NCBI RefSeq assembly: GCF_019797865.1
Contig: NZ_CP081869.1
Location: 1,364,001 to 1,428,000, forward strand
DNA: 64,000 nucleotides
Origin: Chenggangzhangella methanolivorans
Lineage (GTDB): Bacteria > Pseudomonadota > Alphaproteobacteria > Rhizobiales > Methylopilaceae
Direction of reading: 5' to 3'
Within the stretch, counting starts at the first letter, position 1. Every line of letters starts with the position of its first letter. Both the position numbers and the translations under genes were made by a program. Shown one piece after another: positions 37,185-46,883 of the stretch. The notes beneath the pieces were generated by a model that was not told the DNA's origin, did no database searches, and was given only the letters and a program-made list of their open reading frames with translations.

Positions 37185-38347
37185 ATGTCTCAAGCGCCCC
37201 TCTACCTGAACGCCTTTCTCCTGACCGTGGTCCTGATCGTCCTGTTCCGCGACATCGCCTCGAGAGCAGGCTTCGTCGACCGGCCGGATCAGGAGCGCAA
37301 ACGACATCAGGGCGACGTCCCTCTGGTCGGCGGTCTTGCGATGTTTCCCGCCTTTGTCGTCGCGTCGATCTTCCTCGCGCCGGACCTCAGGGCGCCTCTT
37401 GGCGTGATGGCGGGGCTGGGGGCCCTGGTCGTAGTCGGAGCGATCGACGACAGGTTCGGTCTGCGGGCCGGAGTCCGGCTGACGGCCCAGACGGGCGCCG
37501 CGCTCCTGATGATCTGGCCGATCGCGCCCTCGGTCGACTGGTTCGCGGGAACGCCCGCGGAAGTCCTCGCGCTGGCCGCCTTTGCGGGAGCACCGCTCGC
37601 GCTTGTCTTCGTGGTCGGGCTGGCCAACGCCTTCAATATGATGGACGGCCTTGACGGTCTCGCGGGCGGCGCGGCGGCCTCAGCGCTGTTCTGGCTCGCG
37701 CTGACCGCTATGGCGATGGGGCGCGAGGACGCGATCGTCGCGGCTCTGCCGCTGCTGTTCTCGGTGCTCGGCTTCCTCGTTTTCAACCTTCGCCACCGCT
37801 GGCGCGCGAAGGCGTCCGTGTTCATGGGCGACGCCGGCAGTCTGATGCTTGGCGCCGCCGTCGCCTATTTCAGCCTTTCGCTCGCCAATGGCGGCGAACG
37901 CGTCGTCTCCATGGGGCCGCTCCTGTGGATCTGCGCGCTTCCCGCCATCGAGACCCTCAGCCTGATCGTCAGGCGCCTGCGCGCCGGCCCGCAGCCCGAT
38001 GGCGGGCGACCGCCGGCACCTCCATCCTTCTCGTCGACGCAGGCATGTCTCCGCGAAGCGCGGCCGCGACGCTCATCGTGGCCTGCGGGACGCTCGGCGC
38101 GCTCGGCTACATGGCCGCGATCCTGGGCGTCGACGACCTCGCGATCTTCGTCGGCCTCGCGCTGGTCGCGGCGCTCCATTCGCTCGTGGTCTGGAAGGCT
38201 CCCGCGTGGATCGCGCTCCAGCTCGCAAAGCCCGACGGCGCGGGCGCGCTGCAAGCCGCCAGGTCGATCTCCGATCGGCTCGCCGGACCCGCGTCTGGGC
38301 TCAGCGCGGCGATCGTCTCCCCTGCAGAAACGGAAGAAGCAAGATGA
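37185..38347 (+). CDS. Polyprenyl-phosphate sugar-1-phosphate transferase (WecA/WbpL type), two frameshifts
   Basis: About 385 residues with ~11 membrane helices. It should transfer a HexNAc-1-phosphate or related sugar-1-phosphate to undecaprenyl phosphate, starting each repeat unit. Family signatures: KRHQGDVPLVGGLAM, VVGAIDDRFGLRAGVRL with the DD pair, LANAFNMMDGLDGLAGG, and the cytoplasmic loop RAKASVFMGDAGSLMLG. Breaks near 37993 and 38025 shift the reading through RSPMAGDRRHLH into LLVDAGMSPRSAAATLIV, which completes the C-terminal helices to TGA 38347. The stop overlaps the ATG of the next gene. Start at 37185 (MSQAPLYLN). Confidence 0.85.
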
Positions 38348-39224
38348 TCCCCGTCTCCGTCGTCATCCCGACCAAGAACGAGGCGGTGAACCTGCCGCAT
38401 TGCCTGGCGGCGCTCAAGGCGTTCGATCAGGTGATCGTCTGCGACAGCGAAAGCGCCGACGCGACGGCTGCGATCGCGCGCCGGTTCGGCGCGGAAGTCC
38501 TGCCGTTCGTCTGGAACAGGCAGTATCCGAAGAAGAAGGAATGGTCGCTGAAGCACCCTTCGGTGCGCAACGACTGGGTCTTCATGCTGGACGCCGACGA
38601 GATCGTGTCTCTGGCGCTCGTGCAGGAAATCTCGGCGCTGCTCAGGCAGGGGCCGCGGTGTTCGGCCTATTTCATCGAGGGCCGTTTCGTCTTTCTTGGA
38701 GAGCAGCTTCGCTTCGGCCATCGCAACTGCAAGATGATGCTGGTCGATCGCCGCCGCACGACGTTCCCTCATCCGGACGATCTCGACATTCCCGGCGGCT
38801 GGGAGGTCGAAGGCCATTACCAGCCGACGATCGACGGCAGGATCGGCCGGCTGAAGTCGTCGCTGCTGCACTGGGACCGCAAGCCCGCCGCCGCCTATTT
38901 CGGCCGGCACGACCTCTACGCCGACTGGGAGGCCCGGCTTGCGCAACGCGGCGGCCTGGCGAAGCTCGCGGCGAGCGAAAGTCTGTCCCGCAGGCTCATG
39001 AAGACGGCGTTCAGAAAAATACCGGGCCGCTGGGCTTACGGCGTTCCTGCATTCTTACGTGCTCAAGCTCGGATTTCTGGACGGCTCGGCGGGGTTTCAC
39101 TTCGCCATGGCGCGGGGGTTCTATTACTGGCAGATCGCGCTGCGGCCGGACGCTGGTCGCGGAAGCCAAGGTCGCGGAGAACGCCGGGAGCGCTCCGGCC
39201 GCGCTTGCAAGCCAGAAGCCCTGA
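38344..39224 (+). CDS. Family 2 glycosyltransferase (WaaE/LgtF-like), two late frameshifts
   Basis: About 293 residues. VSVVIPTKNEAVNLPHCLAAL, VIVCDSESADAT, WVFMLDADEIVS with the metal-binding DxD, and HWDRKPAAAYFGRHDLYADWEA near the end are typical of the LPS heptose-glucosyltransferase-like group of GT-2. Breaks near 39052 and 39155 move the frame through VLKLGFLDGSAGFHFAMARGF to the true C-terminus ending QKP at 39224. ATGA overlap with the preceding transferase gene. It likely adds the second sugar to the undecaprenyl-linked primer. Confidence 0.82.
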
Positions 39225-39227
39225 CCG

Positions 39228-39895
39228 ATGGAGCAGCGCAGCCTTTGCAGGCCGGCGTATGGCCGACCGGCGCCCGGACTTTCAGGCGCTTCGCACAGGC
39301 TGATCAGGACTTTGCGGTCTGATCTACGTCTCCACCGCCGCATGTCTTTTCGCCGCGGCTGCGATCACCGGCGCTGGCTATGTGCTGCCGGTCAAAGACG
39401 TTTCACAGTCGGCCGACGCTCTGGTGGTTCTTGGCGGATTCGGCGTCCCTAGGGCTGAATTGGCGGCGTCTCTGTTCGCTCGCGGAGCCTATGCGCGCGT
39501 CGTCGTCACAGGCGCCGGGGACGGCGACGCGATGCGCGACACCCTGACCGCGCGGCGTTCCGGAGCGATCGATCGTGATGGAGCCGAATTCGAGAACGAC
39601 GCAGGAGAACGCGATCAACGTCGCCGCGATCCTGCGCGCGCAGGGGCTGCGCTCCGCCAAACTCGTCACTCACTGGTTTCACGCTCGCCGGGCGATCGCC
39701 GCGTTTCGCGCGGCGGCGCCCGAGGTCGCGTTCACGGCGGCCTCCGTCACGCCGGAGGGCTCCCCGCGCTGGCGCCTGGGCTGGTCGTCGGAGCCGCAGG
39801 CGACGCTGTCGGAATACGTCAAGATCGTCTGGTATGCGATCGCCCACGGGGTGTTCGTCCGCCTGACCGCGGAACCTCTGGGGCCGCCGGCGTGA
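39228..39895 (+). CDS. YdcF/DUF218-family protein, two frameshifts
   Basis: About 222 residues with an N-terminal membrane helix (LIYVSTAACLFAAAAITGAGYVL) and a DUF218 domain: SADALVVLGGFG, RAELAASLFARGAYARVVVTG, MEPNSRTTQENAINVAAIL, LVTHWFHARRAIAAFR. Breaks near 39320 and 39552 (missing C in GCGCGG) divide it. Members such as ElyC and SanA affect envelope and polysaccharide metabolism, but the enzymatic role is unsettled. Start at 39228, three bases after the glycosyltransferase stop; its stop overlaps the GTG of wzy, so it belongs to the same operon. Confidence 0.75.
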
Positions 39896-41148
39896 ACGAA
39901 GCCCTGATCCTGGCCTTTGCGGCGCTGTGCTTCTTCCTGATCGCCGAAGGCGTTCTCCGTCGCGGCGCGGTCTATGAGTATCCGTTTCTCGCCGCGGCGA
40001 TGATGACCGCGTTCATCCTTCCGCAATTGCCCGGGCTCGCGGACAATGTCTTCCTGCCCGCCGACGGGTTCGCCAAGACGCTTGCGTTCTCGATCGTTTG
40101 TCTCGCGGCCGTCCCGATCGGCTGGCGGCTTTCGGACCGTCCCCTTCTTTCGACGCCGATCCCGCTCGACGAGACACGGCTGCTGACGGCCGCCGCGACG
40201 CTGTCGGCGATCGGGGCGGGCTTCTACGTCGTCATAAGCCGCCTGCCGCCCGAGACCGTGGTGTCGACCGCGCTGAGCGGCCCGACCGTGATCTACCTCT
40301 TCTTCTCGAAGATGCTGGTCTTCGGCTTCGCGATCGCGGCGCTGTGCGCGGCCCGCCGGCCCTCGGCCGTCGCGCTTGCGATCCTCGCCTGCGACGCGGC
40401 GCTCTACCTCGACCGCATCGTCGTCACCGGAAAGCGCGGCGAAGCGTTCGAATTCGTCCTCATCATCGCGTTGGCGGTGTGGTTCCAGATGCGCCGCGCC
40501 CTGCCGCGAGCGCTCGTGATCCTGACGGTGCTCGTCGGCGTGATCGGCCTGTCAAGCACGGAGGATTACCGCAACATCACGCGGCGAGGGCAGACGCCGG
40601 GCCTCGAGGACATCGCCAAGATCGACTTCATCGGAAATTTCGAGACGCTGCTCGAGTCCGGGGGCACGGAGTTCCAGAACGCCGTCATGCGGATGGACGT
40701 CGTCTCGCGCAACCAGTCGTTCGACTACGGGCTCTCGCACTGGAACGATCTGGTGATGTCCTATGTGCCGGCGCAGATCGTCGGAGACGCCTTCAAGCGC
40801 TCCTTGCTGGTCGTGACGCCCGGAGCCGTGGACAGGTTCTACGCGGCGAATTACGGGACGACCGACACCGGCATGGCCGACGCCTTCGGCTCGTTCGGCT
40901 ATCTCGGCTTCGTCAAGTTCTTCGCCGTCGCCTGGCTGATGCGATGCATCTATCGCAGCGCGGAGTCGGGCGACGCCTCCTGCCAGATCATCTACATGCT
41001 GAGCGCGTTGCCGGCCATGCACGTGTTCTCCCATCACACCAACTGGATCGTCACCGCCTGGATCCAGATGGCGATGTTCCTCGGGCCGGCGCTTCTCTAC
41101 GCCGGCCGCCGGCGACGCCGCGCGCCCGTCGCCGGCAGGGCGGCCTAG
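39892..41148 (+). CDS. wzy: O-antigen/exopolysaccharide polymerase-like membrane protein
   Basis: 418 residues with about ten membrane helices and one larger periplasmic segment (EDYRNITRRGQTPGLEDIAKI to the VTPGAVDRFYAANYGTTDTGMADAFGSFGYLG region). The last stretch, with a Gly-rich turn before a membrane helix, is typical of Wzy polymerases of the type found in alphaproteobacterial capsule loci. Primary sequence is poorly conserved in this family, so the call rests on topology and place: after the flippase and initiating transferase genes and before an acetyltransferase. GTG start at 39892 within a four-base overlap. Intact frame, unlike most neighbours. Confidence 0.75.
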   Translation: MNEALILAFAALCFFLIAEGVLRRGAVYEYPFLAAAMMTAFILPQLPGLADNVFLPADGFAKTLAFSIVCLAAVPIGWRLSDRPLLSTPIPLDETRLLTAAATLSAIGAGFYVVISRLPPETVVSTALSGPTVIYLFFSKMLVFGFAIAALCAARRPSAVALAILACDAALYLDRIVVTGKRGEAFEFVLIIALAVWFQMRRALPRALVILTVLVGVIGLSSTEDYRNITRRGQTPGLEDIAKIDFIGNFETLLESGGTEFQNAVMRMDVVSRNQSFDYGLSHWNDLVMSYVPAQIVGDAFKRSLLVVTPGAVDRFYAANYGTTDTGMADAFGSFGYLGFVKFFAVAWLMRCIYRSAESGDASCQIIYMLSALPAMHVFSHHTNWIVTAWIQMAMFLGPALLYAGRRRRRAPVAGRAA

Positions 41149-41746
41149 ATGAGCCTCGTTCGGGAGACAGCTGCGGCCGAGCCGCTCTCCCCTCGCCTCG
41201 GCGGCCCGACTTTCACGCTGCGCCATCGCCTGCTCCGCATCGGATGGAGGCTGTCATGGCTTGCGCTCGCGCGCTGGACCCCGTCGCCGATGCATGGCTG
41301 GCGGCGCGCGCTGCTCAAGCTCTGGGGGGCAAGGCTGGCGGCGAGCGCACGGGTCTATCCGGACGTCGTCATCTGGTGGCCTGCGCATCTCGTCATGGAG
41401 ACGCACGCGTCGCTTGGGCCGGGCGTGACCTGCTACAATGTCGGCGAAATCCGGCTCGGTGCGTTCGCGATCGTCTCCCAGCGCGCGCATCTCTGCTCCG
41501 GCACGCATGACTGTCACGACCCCGGATTTTCCCCTTCGGTCCCTGCCCATCGAGATCGGGGCGAACGCCTGGATCGCGGCCGAGGCCTTCGTGGGCCCCG
41601 GCGTGACGGTCGCCGAAGGCGCGGTCCTCGGCGCCCGCGGCGTCGCGATGCGAAATCTCTCGGCCTGGACCGTGCACGCCGGAAATCCGGCGTCGCCGAT
41701 GCGCGAGCGGCGTCGCCACCCCTCCAACGCCGGAGCTCAGGCGTAG
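41149..41746 (+). CDS. WcaF-like hexapeptide acetyltransferase, one frameshift
   Basis: About 198 residues. The N-terminal part (RRALLKLWGARLAASARVYPDVVIWWPAHL) and left-handed beta-helix repeats (LGPGVTCYNVGEIRLGAFAIVSQ, SGTHD, then IEIGANAWIAAEAFVGPGVTVAEGAVLGARGV, HAGNPA) place it with colanic-acid-type O-acetyltransferases that use acetyl-CoA. The catalytic His is in SGTHDCHDP. One base is lost or gained in the T/C run near 41519. It starts directly after the wzy stop (TAG ATG). Probably acetylates the repeat unit. A terminator-like hairpin follows. Confidence 0.8.
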
Positions 41747-41830
41747 GTTTGGTCTTCGACCAACCGGGGCAGGCTAAAACCACCGACATCCTTAGGGGGT
41801 AGAGGGCGTCGTCGAAAGGCGACGCCGCTT

Positions 41831-41850
41831 TCGTCTTACGAGACGATTTT
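41831..41850 (+). terminator. Rho-independent terminator after the wzx-wzy operon
   Basis: Stem TCGTCT/AGACGA with a TACG loop followed by TTTT (41847-41850). A second stem, GGCGTCG/CGACGCC (41805-41811 and 41820-41826), precedes it. It separates the wzx-wzy operon from the next operon, which starts at 41951. Confidence 0.6.
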
Positions 41851-41950
41851 GGCCTAGAGGCTCGAAACCTTTCATCATCTTCCCGCGACTCCGGGGCGGC
41901 CATAGCCTTCTCGCGTTCGCCTCATTTCGGGGCGACGGGGGGCAGCATCC

Positions 41951-42481
41951 ATGGCGATCGCAAATGTTTCGCTGGGCGAGGGAGCGGTTTCTCCCATCCC
42001 GACCTCGTCAACGCTTACGGTTGTTCGATAGGGCGCGGCACGCGCGTCGGACCCTTCGTCGAAATCCAGAAGGGCGTCGCGATCGGCGCGTCCTGCAAGA
42101 TCTCGTCGCACTCCTTCATCTGCGAAGGCGTGACGATCGAAGACGAGGTGATGATCGCCCATGGGGTGATGTTCACCAATGACCTTTTCCCGAAGGCGAC
42201 CTCGGACGGCGGGGCGCTGCAGGGCGAAGGCGACTGGACGCTGACCGAGACGCTCGTCGGCCGGGGAGCCTCGATCGGCTCGAACGCGACCATCGTCGCC
42301 GGCGTCACCATCGGGGCCGGCGCGCTGGTGGCGGCCGGGGCGGTGGTCACCAGGGACGTGCCCGACCACGCGCTCGTCATGGGCTCGCCCGCCCGTCGTC
42401 GGCGACGTCAGGGACAGGCGCAGGAGCGGCGCTGCGGCGCTGCTGTCCGAACGCGTCGCCGGCCAGCGGGTGGCGTCATGA
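41951..42481 (+). CDS. WbpD-like sugar N-acetyltransferase (hexapeptide repeat), two frameshifts
   Basis: About 176 residues. It starts [12 protein letters not shown]; a frame break near 41990 leads to [19 protein letters not shown], and then [37 protein letters not shown], and TNDLFPKA. This is the pattern of WbpD/WlbB enzymes that N-acetylate UDP-3-amino-uronic acid or related 3-amino sugars. A second break near 42397 restores [11 protein letters not shown] and a stop that overlaps the ATG of the following oxidoreductase gene (ATGA). The three consecutive genes acetyltransferase, oxidoreductase and aminotransferase match the WbpD-B-E set of 2,3-diamino-uronate synthesis. Confidence 0.8.
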
Positions 42482-43503
42482 TCGGCGTCGGCGTCATCGG
42501 CTACGGGTATTGGGGGCCGAACCTCGCGCGGGTCGCGGCGGAGACCGAAGGCTGTTCGGTCGTGGCGATCGCGGACATGTCTTCGGCGGCGCTCGGCCGC
42601 GCGACCCAGCGGCATCCGCTGGCGCGGCTGACCAACGACTGGCGCAGCTTGATCGCCGCGCCCGACGTCGAGGCCGTCGTCATCGCGACGCCTGTGCATA
42701 CGCACTATGAGATCGCCCTCGAGGCGCTTCAGGCGGGCAAGCACGTGCTCGTCGAAAAGCCGATGACCGAGACCGCGGAGCAGTCGGAACGACTGATCGA
42801 GGAAGCGGCGCGCCGAAACCTCGTCCTGATGGTCGACCACACCTTCGTACACCGGGCGAGGTGCAGAAGATCCGGGAGATCATCTCGTCCGGTCACGTCG
42901 GCGACGTCTTCTACTACGAGTCGACGCGCATCAACCTCGGCAAGTTCCAGAGGGACGTCAACGTGATCTGGGACCTCGCCGTCCACGATCTCGCGATCCT
43001 CGACTACGCCCTGGGGCGAAGGCGGTCGCGGTCTCGGCGAGCGGCGCAGGCCACATCATCGGCTCGCCCGAGAACCTCGCCCACATCACGGTGTTCTTCG
43101 ATTGCGGGGCGATCGCCCATCTCAACGTGAACTGGCTCGCGCCGGTCAAGGTCCGGCAGACCTACATCGCCGGCAGCCGGCAGATGATCGTCTACGACGA
43201 TCTCCAGACCAGCGAAAAGCTCAAGATCTACGACCGCGGCGTCACCTCCGACGCCACGCCGGAGGACCTCTATCAGCGCCACGTCGCTTACCGGATGGGC
43301 GACATGTGGTCCCCGCACATCCCATCAAGGAAGCGCTCGCGACGGAGCTCGAACATTTCGTCGAGTGCGTCACGACCGGCGCGACGCCGATCACCAGCGG
43401 GCGCAACGGGCTCGACGTCGTCCGAATGCTGGAATGCGCCACGCTGTCCATGAAGCGGCGCGGCCATCCGATCGACCTCGAGCCGTTGAGGGTCGCGTCG
43501 TGA
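42478..43503 (+). CDS. Gfo/Idh/MocA oxidoreductase, WbpB-like, three frameshifts
   Basis: About 341 residues. N-terminal NAD-binding [43 protein letters not shown] with the catalytic Lys, then breaks near 42852, 43015 and 43320 divide [71 protein letters not shown] and [19 protein letters not shown]. All domains of a sugar 3-dehydrogenase (WbpB/WlbA type) are present across the frames. It would oxidise C3 of a UDP-HexNAcA so that the following aminotransferase can add an amine. ATGA overlap upstream and GTGA overlap downstream show tight coupling. Confidence 0.82.
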
Positions 43504-44648
43504 TCCCGCTCTCGGACATCTCGGCGCAATACGGGCCCATGGCCGGCGAGATCGAGGCGGCGGTGATCTCCGTGCTTCGCGGCGGCCGCTACGTGCTCGG
43601 ACCCGAAGTCGACGCCTTCGAACAGGAGTTCGCGGCCTTCTGCGGCGCGCGGCGCGCCGTGGCGGTCGACAGCGGCACGTCGGCGCTGCATCTCGCTCTG
43701 CTCTCGCTCGGGATCGGCCCGGGCGACGAGGTCATCACGACGTCCGCGACCTTCGTGGCGACGGTCGCGGCGATTCTCTACGCCGGCGCGACGCCGGTCT
43801 TCGTCGACGTCGACCCAAAGACCTGGACGATCGACCCCGCTTTGATCGAGCAGGCGATCACCCCCCGAACCAAAGCGATCATGCCTGTGCATTTGCACGG
43901 GCGTATCGCCGACATGGCGGCGATCGGCGAGATCGCGCAACGCCACAGGCTGAGGGTGATCGAAGACGCGGCCCAGGCGCATGGCGCCTTCCGGTCGGGC
44001 GTCGGGGCGGGCTTGTTCGGCGACATCGGCTGCTTCAGCTTCTATCCGGGCAAGAACCTCGGGGCCTGCGGCGAAGGCGGCGCGGTGGTCACCGACGACG
44101 ACACGCTCGCCGACGTGGTTCGGCAGCTCCGCGACTGGGGTCAGGAAGGCCGGTACAATCACGTCCGGCGGGGCTTCAACAACCGGATGGACGCGCTTCA
44201 GGGCGCGGCGCTGAGGGTGAAGCTTCGGCGGCTGCCGGAGTGGACGAGCGCGCGCCGTCGGATCGCGGATCGCTATCGCCGGCTGCTCCAGGAAAGTGGC
44301 GTCGTCCTGCCGGCTCCAAGCGCCGGCGAGGACCACGCCTATCACGTGTTCGCCGTACGGCTTCGCCACCGCGACCGGGTCCGCGCGGCCATGATGATCG
44401 ACGGGGTCGAGACCGGCCTGCATTACCCGCGCCCGGTTCATCTCCAGCCCGCCTACGCCGGCCTCGGCTATGGCCGCGGAAGTCTGCCAGAGGCCGAGAC
44501 GCTCGCCGAAGAGACGCTGTCGCTGCCGATCTATCCCGAGCTGTCGGACGACGACGTCGGCCGGATCTGCGCCAGCCTCATCCGCGCGTCGCGACAGTGC
44601 GAGCTCGAGGACGAAACACGTCAGTTGGCGGCAGGGAGCGCGACATGA
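43500..44648 (+). CDS. DegT/DnrJ/EryC1 sugar aminotransferase (WbpE-like)
   Basis: 382 residues, intact. PLP enzyme that aminates a keto sugar nucleotide. PLP lysine is Lys185 in FSFYPGKNLGACGEGG; other landmarks are DSGTSALHLAL near 58, VFVDVDPKTWTIDP, VIEDAAQAHGA (Asp binding the PLP nitrogen) and GFNNRMDALQGAALR. The order after a WbpB-like dehydrogenase and a WbpD-like acetyltransferase suggests it makes UDP-3-amino-uronate. The GTG start at 43500 overlaps the dehydrogenase stop, and its stop overlaps the epimerase ATG. Confidence 0.9.
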   Translation: MIPLSDISAQYGPMAGEIEAAVISVLRGGRYVLGPEVDAFEQEFAAFCGARRAVAVDSGTSALHLALLSLGIGPGDEVITTSATFVATVAAILYAGATPVFVDVDPKTWTIDPALIEQAITPRTKAIMPVHLHGRIADMAAIGEIAQRHRLRVIEDAAQAHGAFRSGVGAGLFGDIGCFSFYPGKNLGACGEGGAVVTDDDTLADVVRQLRDWGQEGRYNHVRRGFNNRMDALQGAALRVKLRRLPEWTSARRRIADRYRRLLQESGVVLPAPSAGEDHAYHVFAVRLRHRDRVRAAMMIDGVETGLHYPRPVHLQPAYAGLGYGRGSLPEAETLAEETLSLPIYPELSDDDVGRICASLIRASRQCELEDETRQLAAGSAT

Positions 44649-45649
44649 GCCAGACGCACGCTTCGCTCAGAGACAAGAAGATTCTGGTCACCGGAGGCGC
44701 GGGCTTCGTCGGCTCCCACATCGTCTCGCTGCTGGTCACGGAGGGCGCGGCGGAAATCGTCGTGGTCGACAACCTGGTTCGCGGCCGGACCGAGAACCTC
44801 AACGACGTCCTCGGCGACCCGAGGGTCAAGTTCTTCGAAGGCGACATCCGCGACCGCAGCCTGATGCTGACGCTCATGGACGACGTCGACACCGTGTTCC
44901 ATCAGGCGGCTCTGCGCATCACCCATTGCGCCGCCGAGCCGCGCGCCGCGCTTCAGGTGATGGTCGACGCCACCTTCGACCTCGTCGAGTTCGCCGCGCA
45001 GAAGCGGGTTCGGAAGGTCGTGGCGGCCTCGTCGGCGTCGGTCTATGGCCTCGCCGACACGTTTCCGACGCCGGAAGCGCAGCACCCTTACGACAACCGC
45101 ACCCTCTACGGAGCCGCCAAGCTTTTCAACGAAGGTCTGTTCCGCGCCTTCCACGACATGCACGGGCTCGACTACGTCGCCTTGCGCTATTTCAACGTCT
45201 ACGGCCCCCGCATGGACATCCACGGGCGCTACACCGAGGTGATGATCCGCTGGATGGAGAGGATCGAGGCTGGGCTTCCGCCTCTCATCTTCGGCGACGG
45301 GCTCCAGACGCTCGACATGATTCACGTCGAGGACGTGGCGCGGGCCAACATCCTCGCCGCGACGTCCGGCGCGAGCGACGTCGCCCTCAACATCGGCAGC
45401 TCGACCGAGACCTCGCTGGTCGAGCTCGCCAGGCTGACGACGCGCGAGATGGGGCGGCCGGACCTCGTTCCGCTTCACGAGGCCGAACGCGCGGTCAACC
45501 CGGTCCCGAGACGGCTTGCGGACGTTCGCCTCGCGCGAGATCTCATCGGCTTCGAAAGCCGGATCGACCTCGCCGCGGGGATTCGCGGGCTCGTGTCCTG
45601 GTGGCGCGCGGAGCGCGGCCTCGACGGAAGGAGGCGGGCCGCGGAATGA
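44645..45649 (+). CDS. NAD-dependent sugar epimerase/dehydratase (extended SDR)
   Basis: 334 residues, intact. Nucleotide loop VTGGAGFVGSHI at 15-26, DNLVRGR, FEGDIRD, VFHQAALR, catalytic Ser region SSASVYG and YGAAK Tyr/Lys, ALRYFNVYGPRMDIHG, and DMIHVEDVARAN. Closest in character to UDP-glucose/UDP-GlcNAc 4-epimerases or UDP-glucuronate decarboxylase relatives; reaction cannot be fixed from sequence. In a four-gene chain with ATGA overlaps at both ends (44645-44648 and 45646-45649), it supplies an activated sugar for the same polysaccharide. Confidence 0.88.
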   Translation: MSQTHASLRDKKILVTGGAGFVGSHIVSLLVTEGAAEIVVVDNLVRGRTENLNDVLGDPRVKFFEGDIRDRSLMLTLMDDVDTVFHQAALRITHCAAEPRAALQVMVDATFDLVEFAAQKRVRKVVAASSASVYGLADTFPTPEAQHPYDNRTLYGAAKLFNEGLFRAFHDMHGLDYVALRYFNVYGPRMDIHGRYTEVMIRWMERIEAGLPPLIFGDGLQTLDMIHVEDVARANILAATSGASDVALNIGSSTETSLVELARLTTREMGRPDLVPLHEAERAVNPVPRRLADVRLARDLIGFESRIDLAAGIRGLVSWWRAERGLDGRRRAAE

Positions 45650-46869
45650 TCCCGATCACACGTCCCGTCATCGGCAATTCCGAGGCGCTCGCGGCGGCGC
45701 GGGTCATCCGCTCAGGCTGGCTGACACAGGGGCCGCAGGTCGCAGCCTTCGAGGAGGAGTTCGCCGCGACAGTCGGCGCCGCTCACGCCTGCGCCGTCTC
45801 GAACGGCACGACGGCTCTTCATCTCGCGCTGCTCGCCGCCGGCGTCGAGGCCGGCGACGAGGTGATCGTACCGAGCCACACCTACATCGCCTGCGCCAAC
45901 GTGATCCGTCATTGCGGCGCGACCCCTGTGTTCGTCGACGTCGCCCCGGGATCCTTCAACCTCGACCCCCAGGCCGTCGCCGACGCGATCACGGATCGCA
46001 CCAAGGCGATCATGTGCGTGCACCAGATCGGCATGCCGTGCGACCTCGCGCGCATCCTGCCGATCGCGAGGGCCGCGAACCTCAAGCTCATCGAGGACGC
46101 CGCCTGCGCCATCGGTTCGAGCATCAGCCTCGACGGCAGGTGGGAGCATATCGGCAAGCCGCATGGCGACGTCGCCTGCTTTTCGCTTCATCCCCGCAAG
46201 ATCCTGACGGTCGGCGACGGCGGCATGTTGACGACGTCCAACCCGACTTGGGACGCTTGGTTCCGCCTGTGGCGACAGCACGGGATGAGCATCTCCGACA
46301 CCGTGCGGCACGCGAGCGACCGCCCGGTGATCGAGAGCTACCCGGTCGTCGGCTACAATTATCGCCTCACCGACATTCAGGCCGCGGTCGGCCGCGAACA
46401 GTTGAAGCGTCTTCCCAAGATCGTCGCGGCGCGGCGGGCGCTCGCCGCCCGCTATCGCTGCCTCCTGACGCCGATCGGAGTGGACTGTCCCGACGAGCCG
46501 GAATGGGCGCAGTCCAATTGGCAGAGCTTCTGCGTGAGGCTGCCGCAGGGCGTCTCGCAACACGACGTCATGGCCTCCATGATGGCCGATGGCGTCGCGA
46601 CCCGCCGCGGGCTGATGTGCATCCATCTCGAGCCCGCCTACGCTTCCGAGCCTCTTCGCACGCCACTGCCGCTTTCGGAGCGCGCCCGCGACGAATGCAT
46701 CCTGCTGCCGCTCTTTCCCGGCATGACGGAGCGCATGCAGCGTCGCGTCGCGGCGGCGCTCCAGAGCGCGCTCGCCGCGCAGGAAAGCGCGTCCGCACGC
46801 CGACCCGCAGCGGCCGGCGGCGAAACGTCTTCGTCACCGACCAACGCCGCGCGGTTGCGGCTCGCCTGA
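45646..46869 (+). CDS. DegT/DnrJ/EryC1 aminotransferase (4-amino-sugar type)
   Basis: 407 residues, intact. RSGWLTQGPQVAAFEEEFA, SNGTTALHLALLA, VIVPSHTYIACANVI, IEDAACAIGSS and PLP Lys185 in FSLHPRKILTVGDGGM. The GWLTQGP start and HP-KI/VGDGG pattern is that of 4-aminotransferases such as perosamine synthase (GDP-4-keto-6-deoxymannose) and ArnB-like enzymes. Gmd, encoded 2.4 kb downstream, makes GDP-4-keto-6-deoxymannose and the formyltransferase at 31199 could act on the amine, so a GDP-perosamine branch is possible. The C-terminal tail beyond residue ~380 is low-complexity. ATG overlaps the epimerase stop. Confidence 0.87.
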   Translation: MIPITRPVIGNSEALAAARVIRSGWLTQGPQVAAFEEEFAATVGAAHACAVSNGTTALHLALLAAGVEAGDEVIVPSHTYIACANVIRHCGATPVFVDVAPGSFNLDPQAVADAITDRTKAIMCVHQIGMPCDLARILPIARAANLKLIEDAACAIGSSISLDGRWEHIGKPHGDVACFSLHPRKILTVGDGGMLTTSNPTWDAWFRLWRQHGMSISDTVRHASDRPVIESYPVVGYNYRLTDIQAAVGREQLKRLPKIVAARRALAARYRCLLTPIGVDCPDEPEWAQSNWQSFCVRLPQGVSQHDVMASMMADGVATRRGLMCIHLEPAYASEPLRTPLPLSERARDECILLPLFPGMTERMQRRVAAALQSALAAQESASARRPAAAGGETSSSPTNAARLRLA

Positions 46870-46883
46870 AGGGTGGATCCGCC

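Noticed and set aside
42130..42966. Apparent fusion of an acetyltransferase with a Gfo/Idh oxidoreductase
   Set aside because: Produced by a frameshift at 42397; the corrected acetyltransferase stops in an ATGA overlap with the oxidoreductase start.
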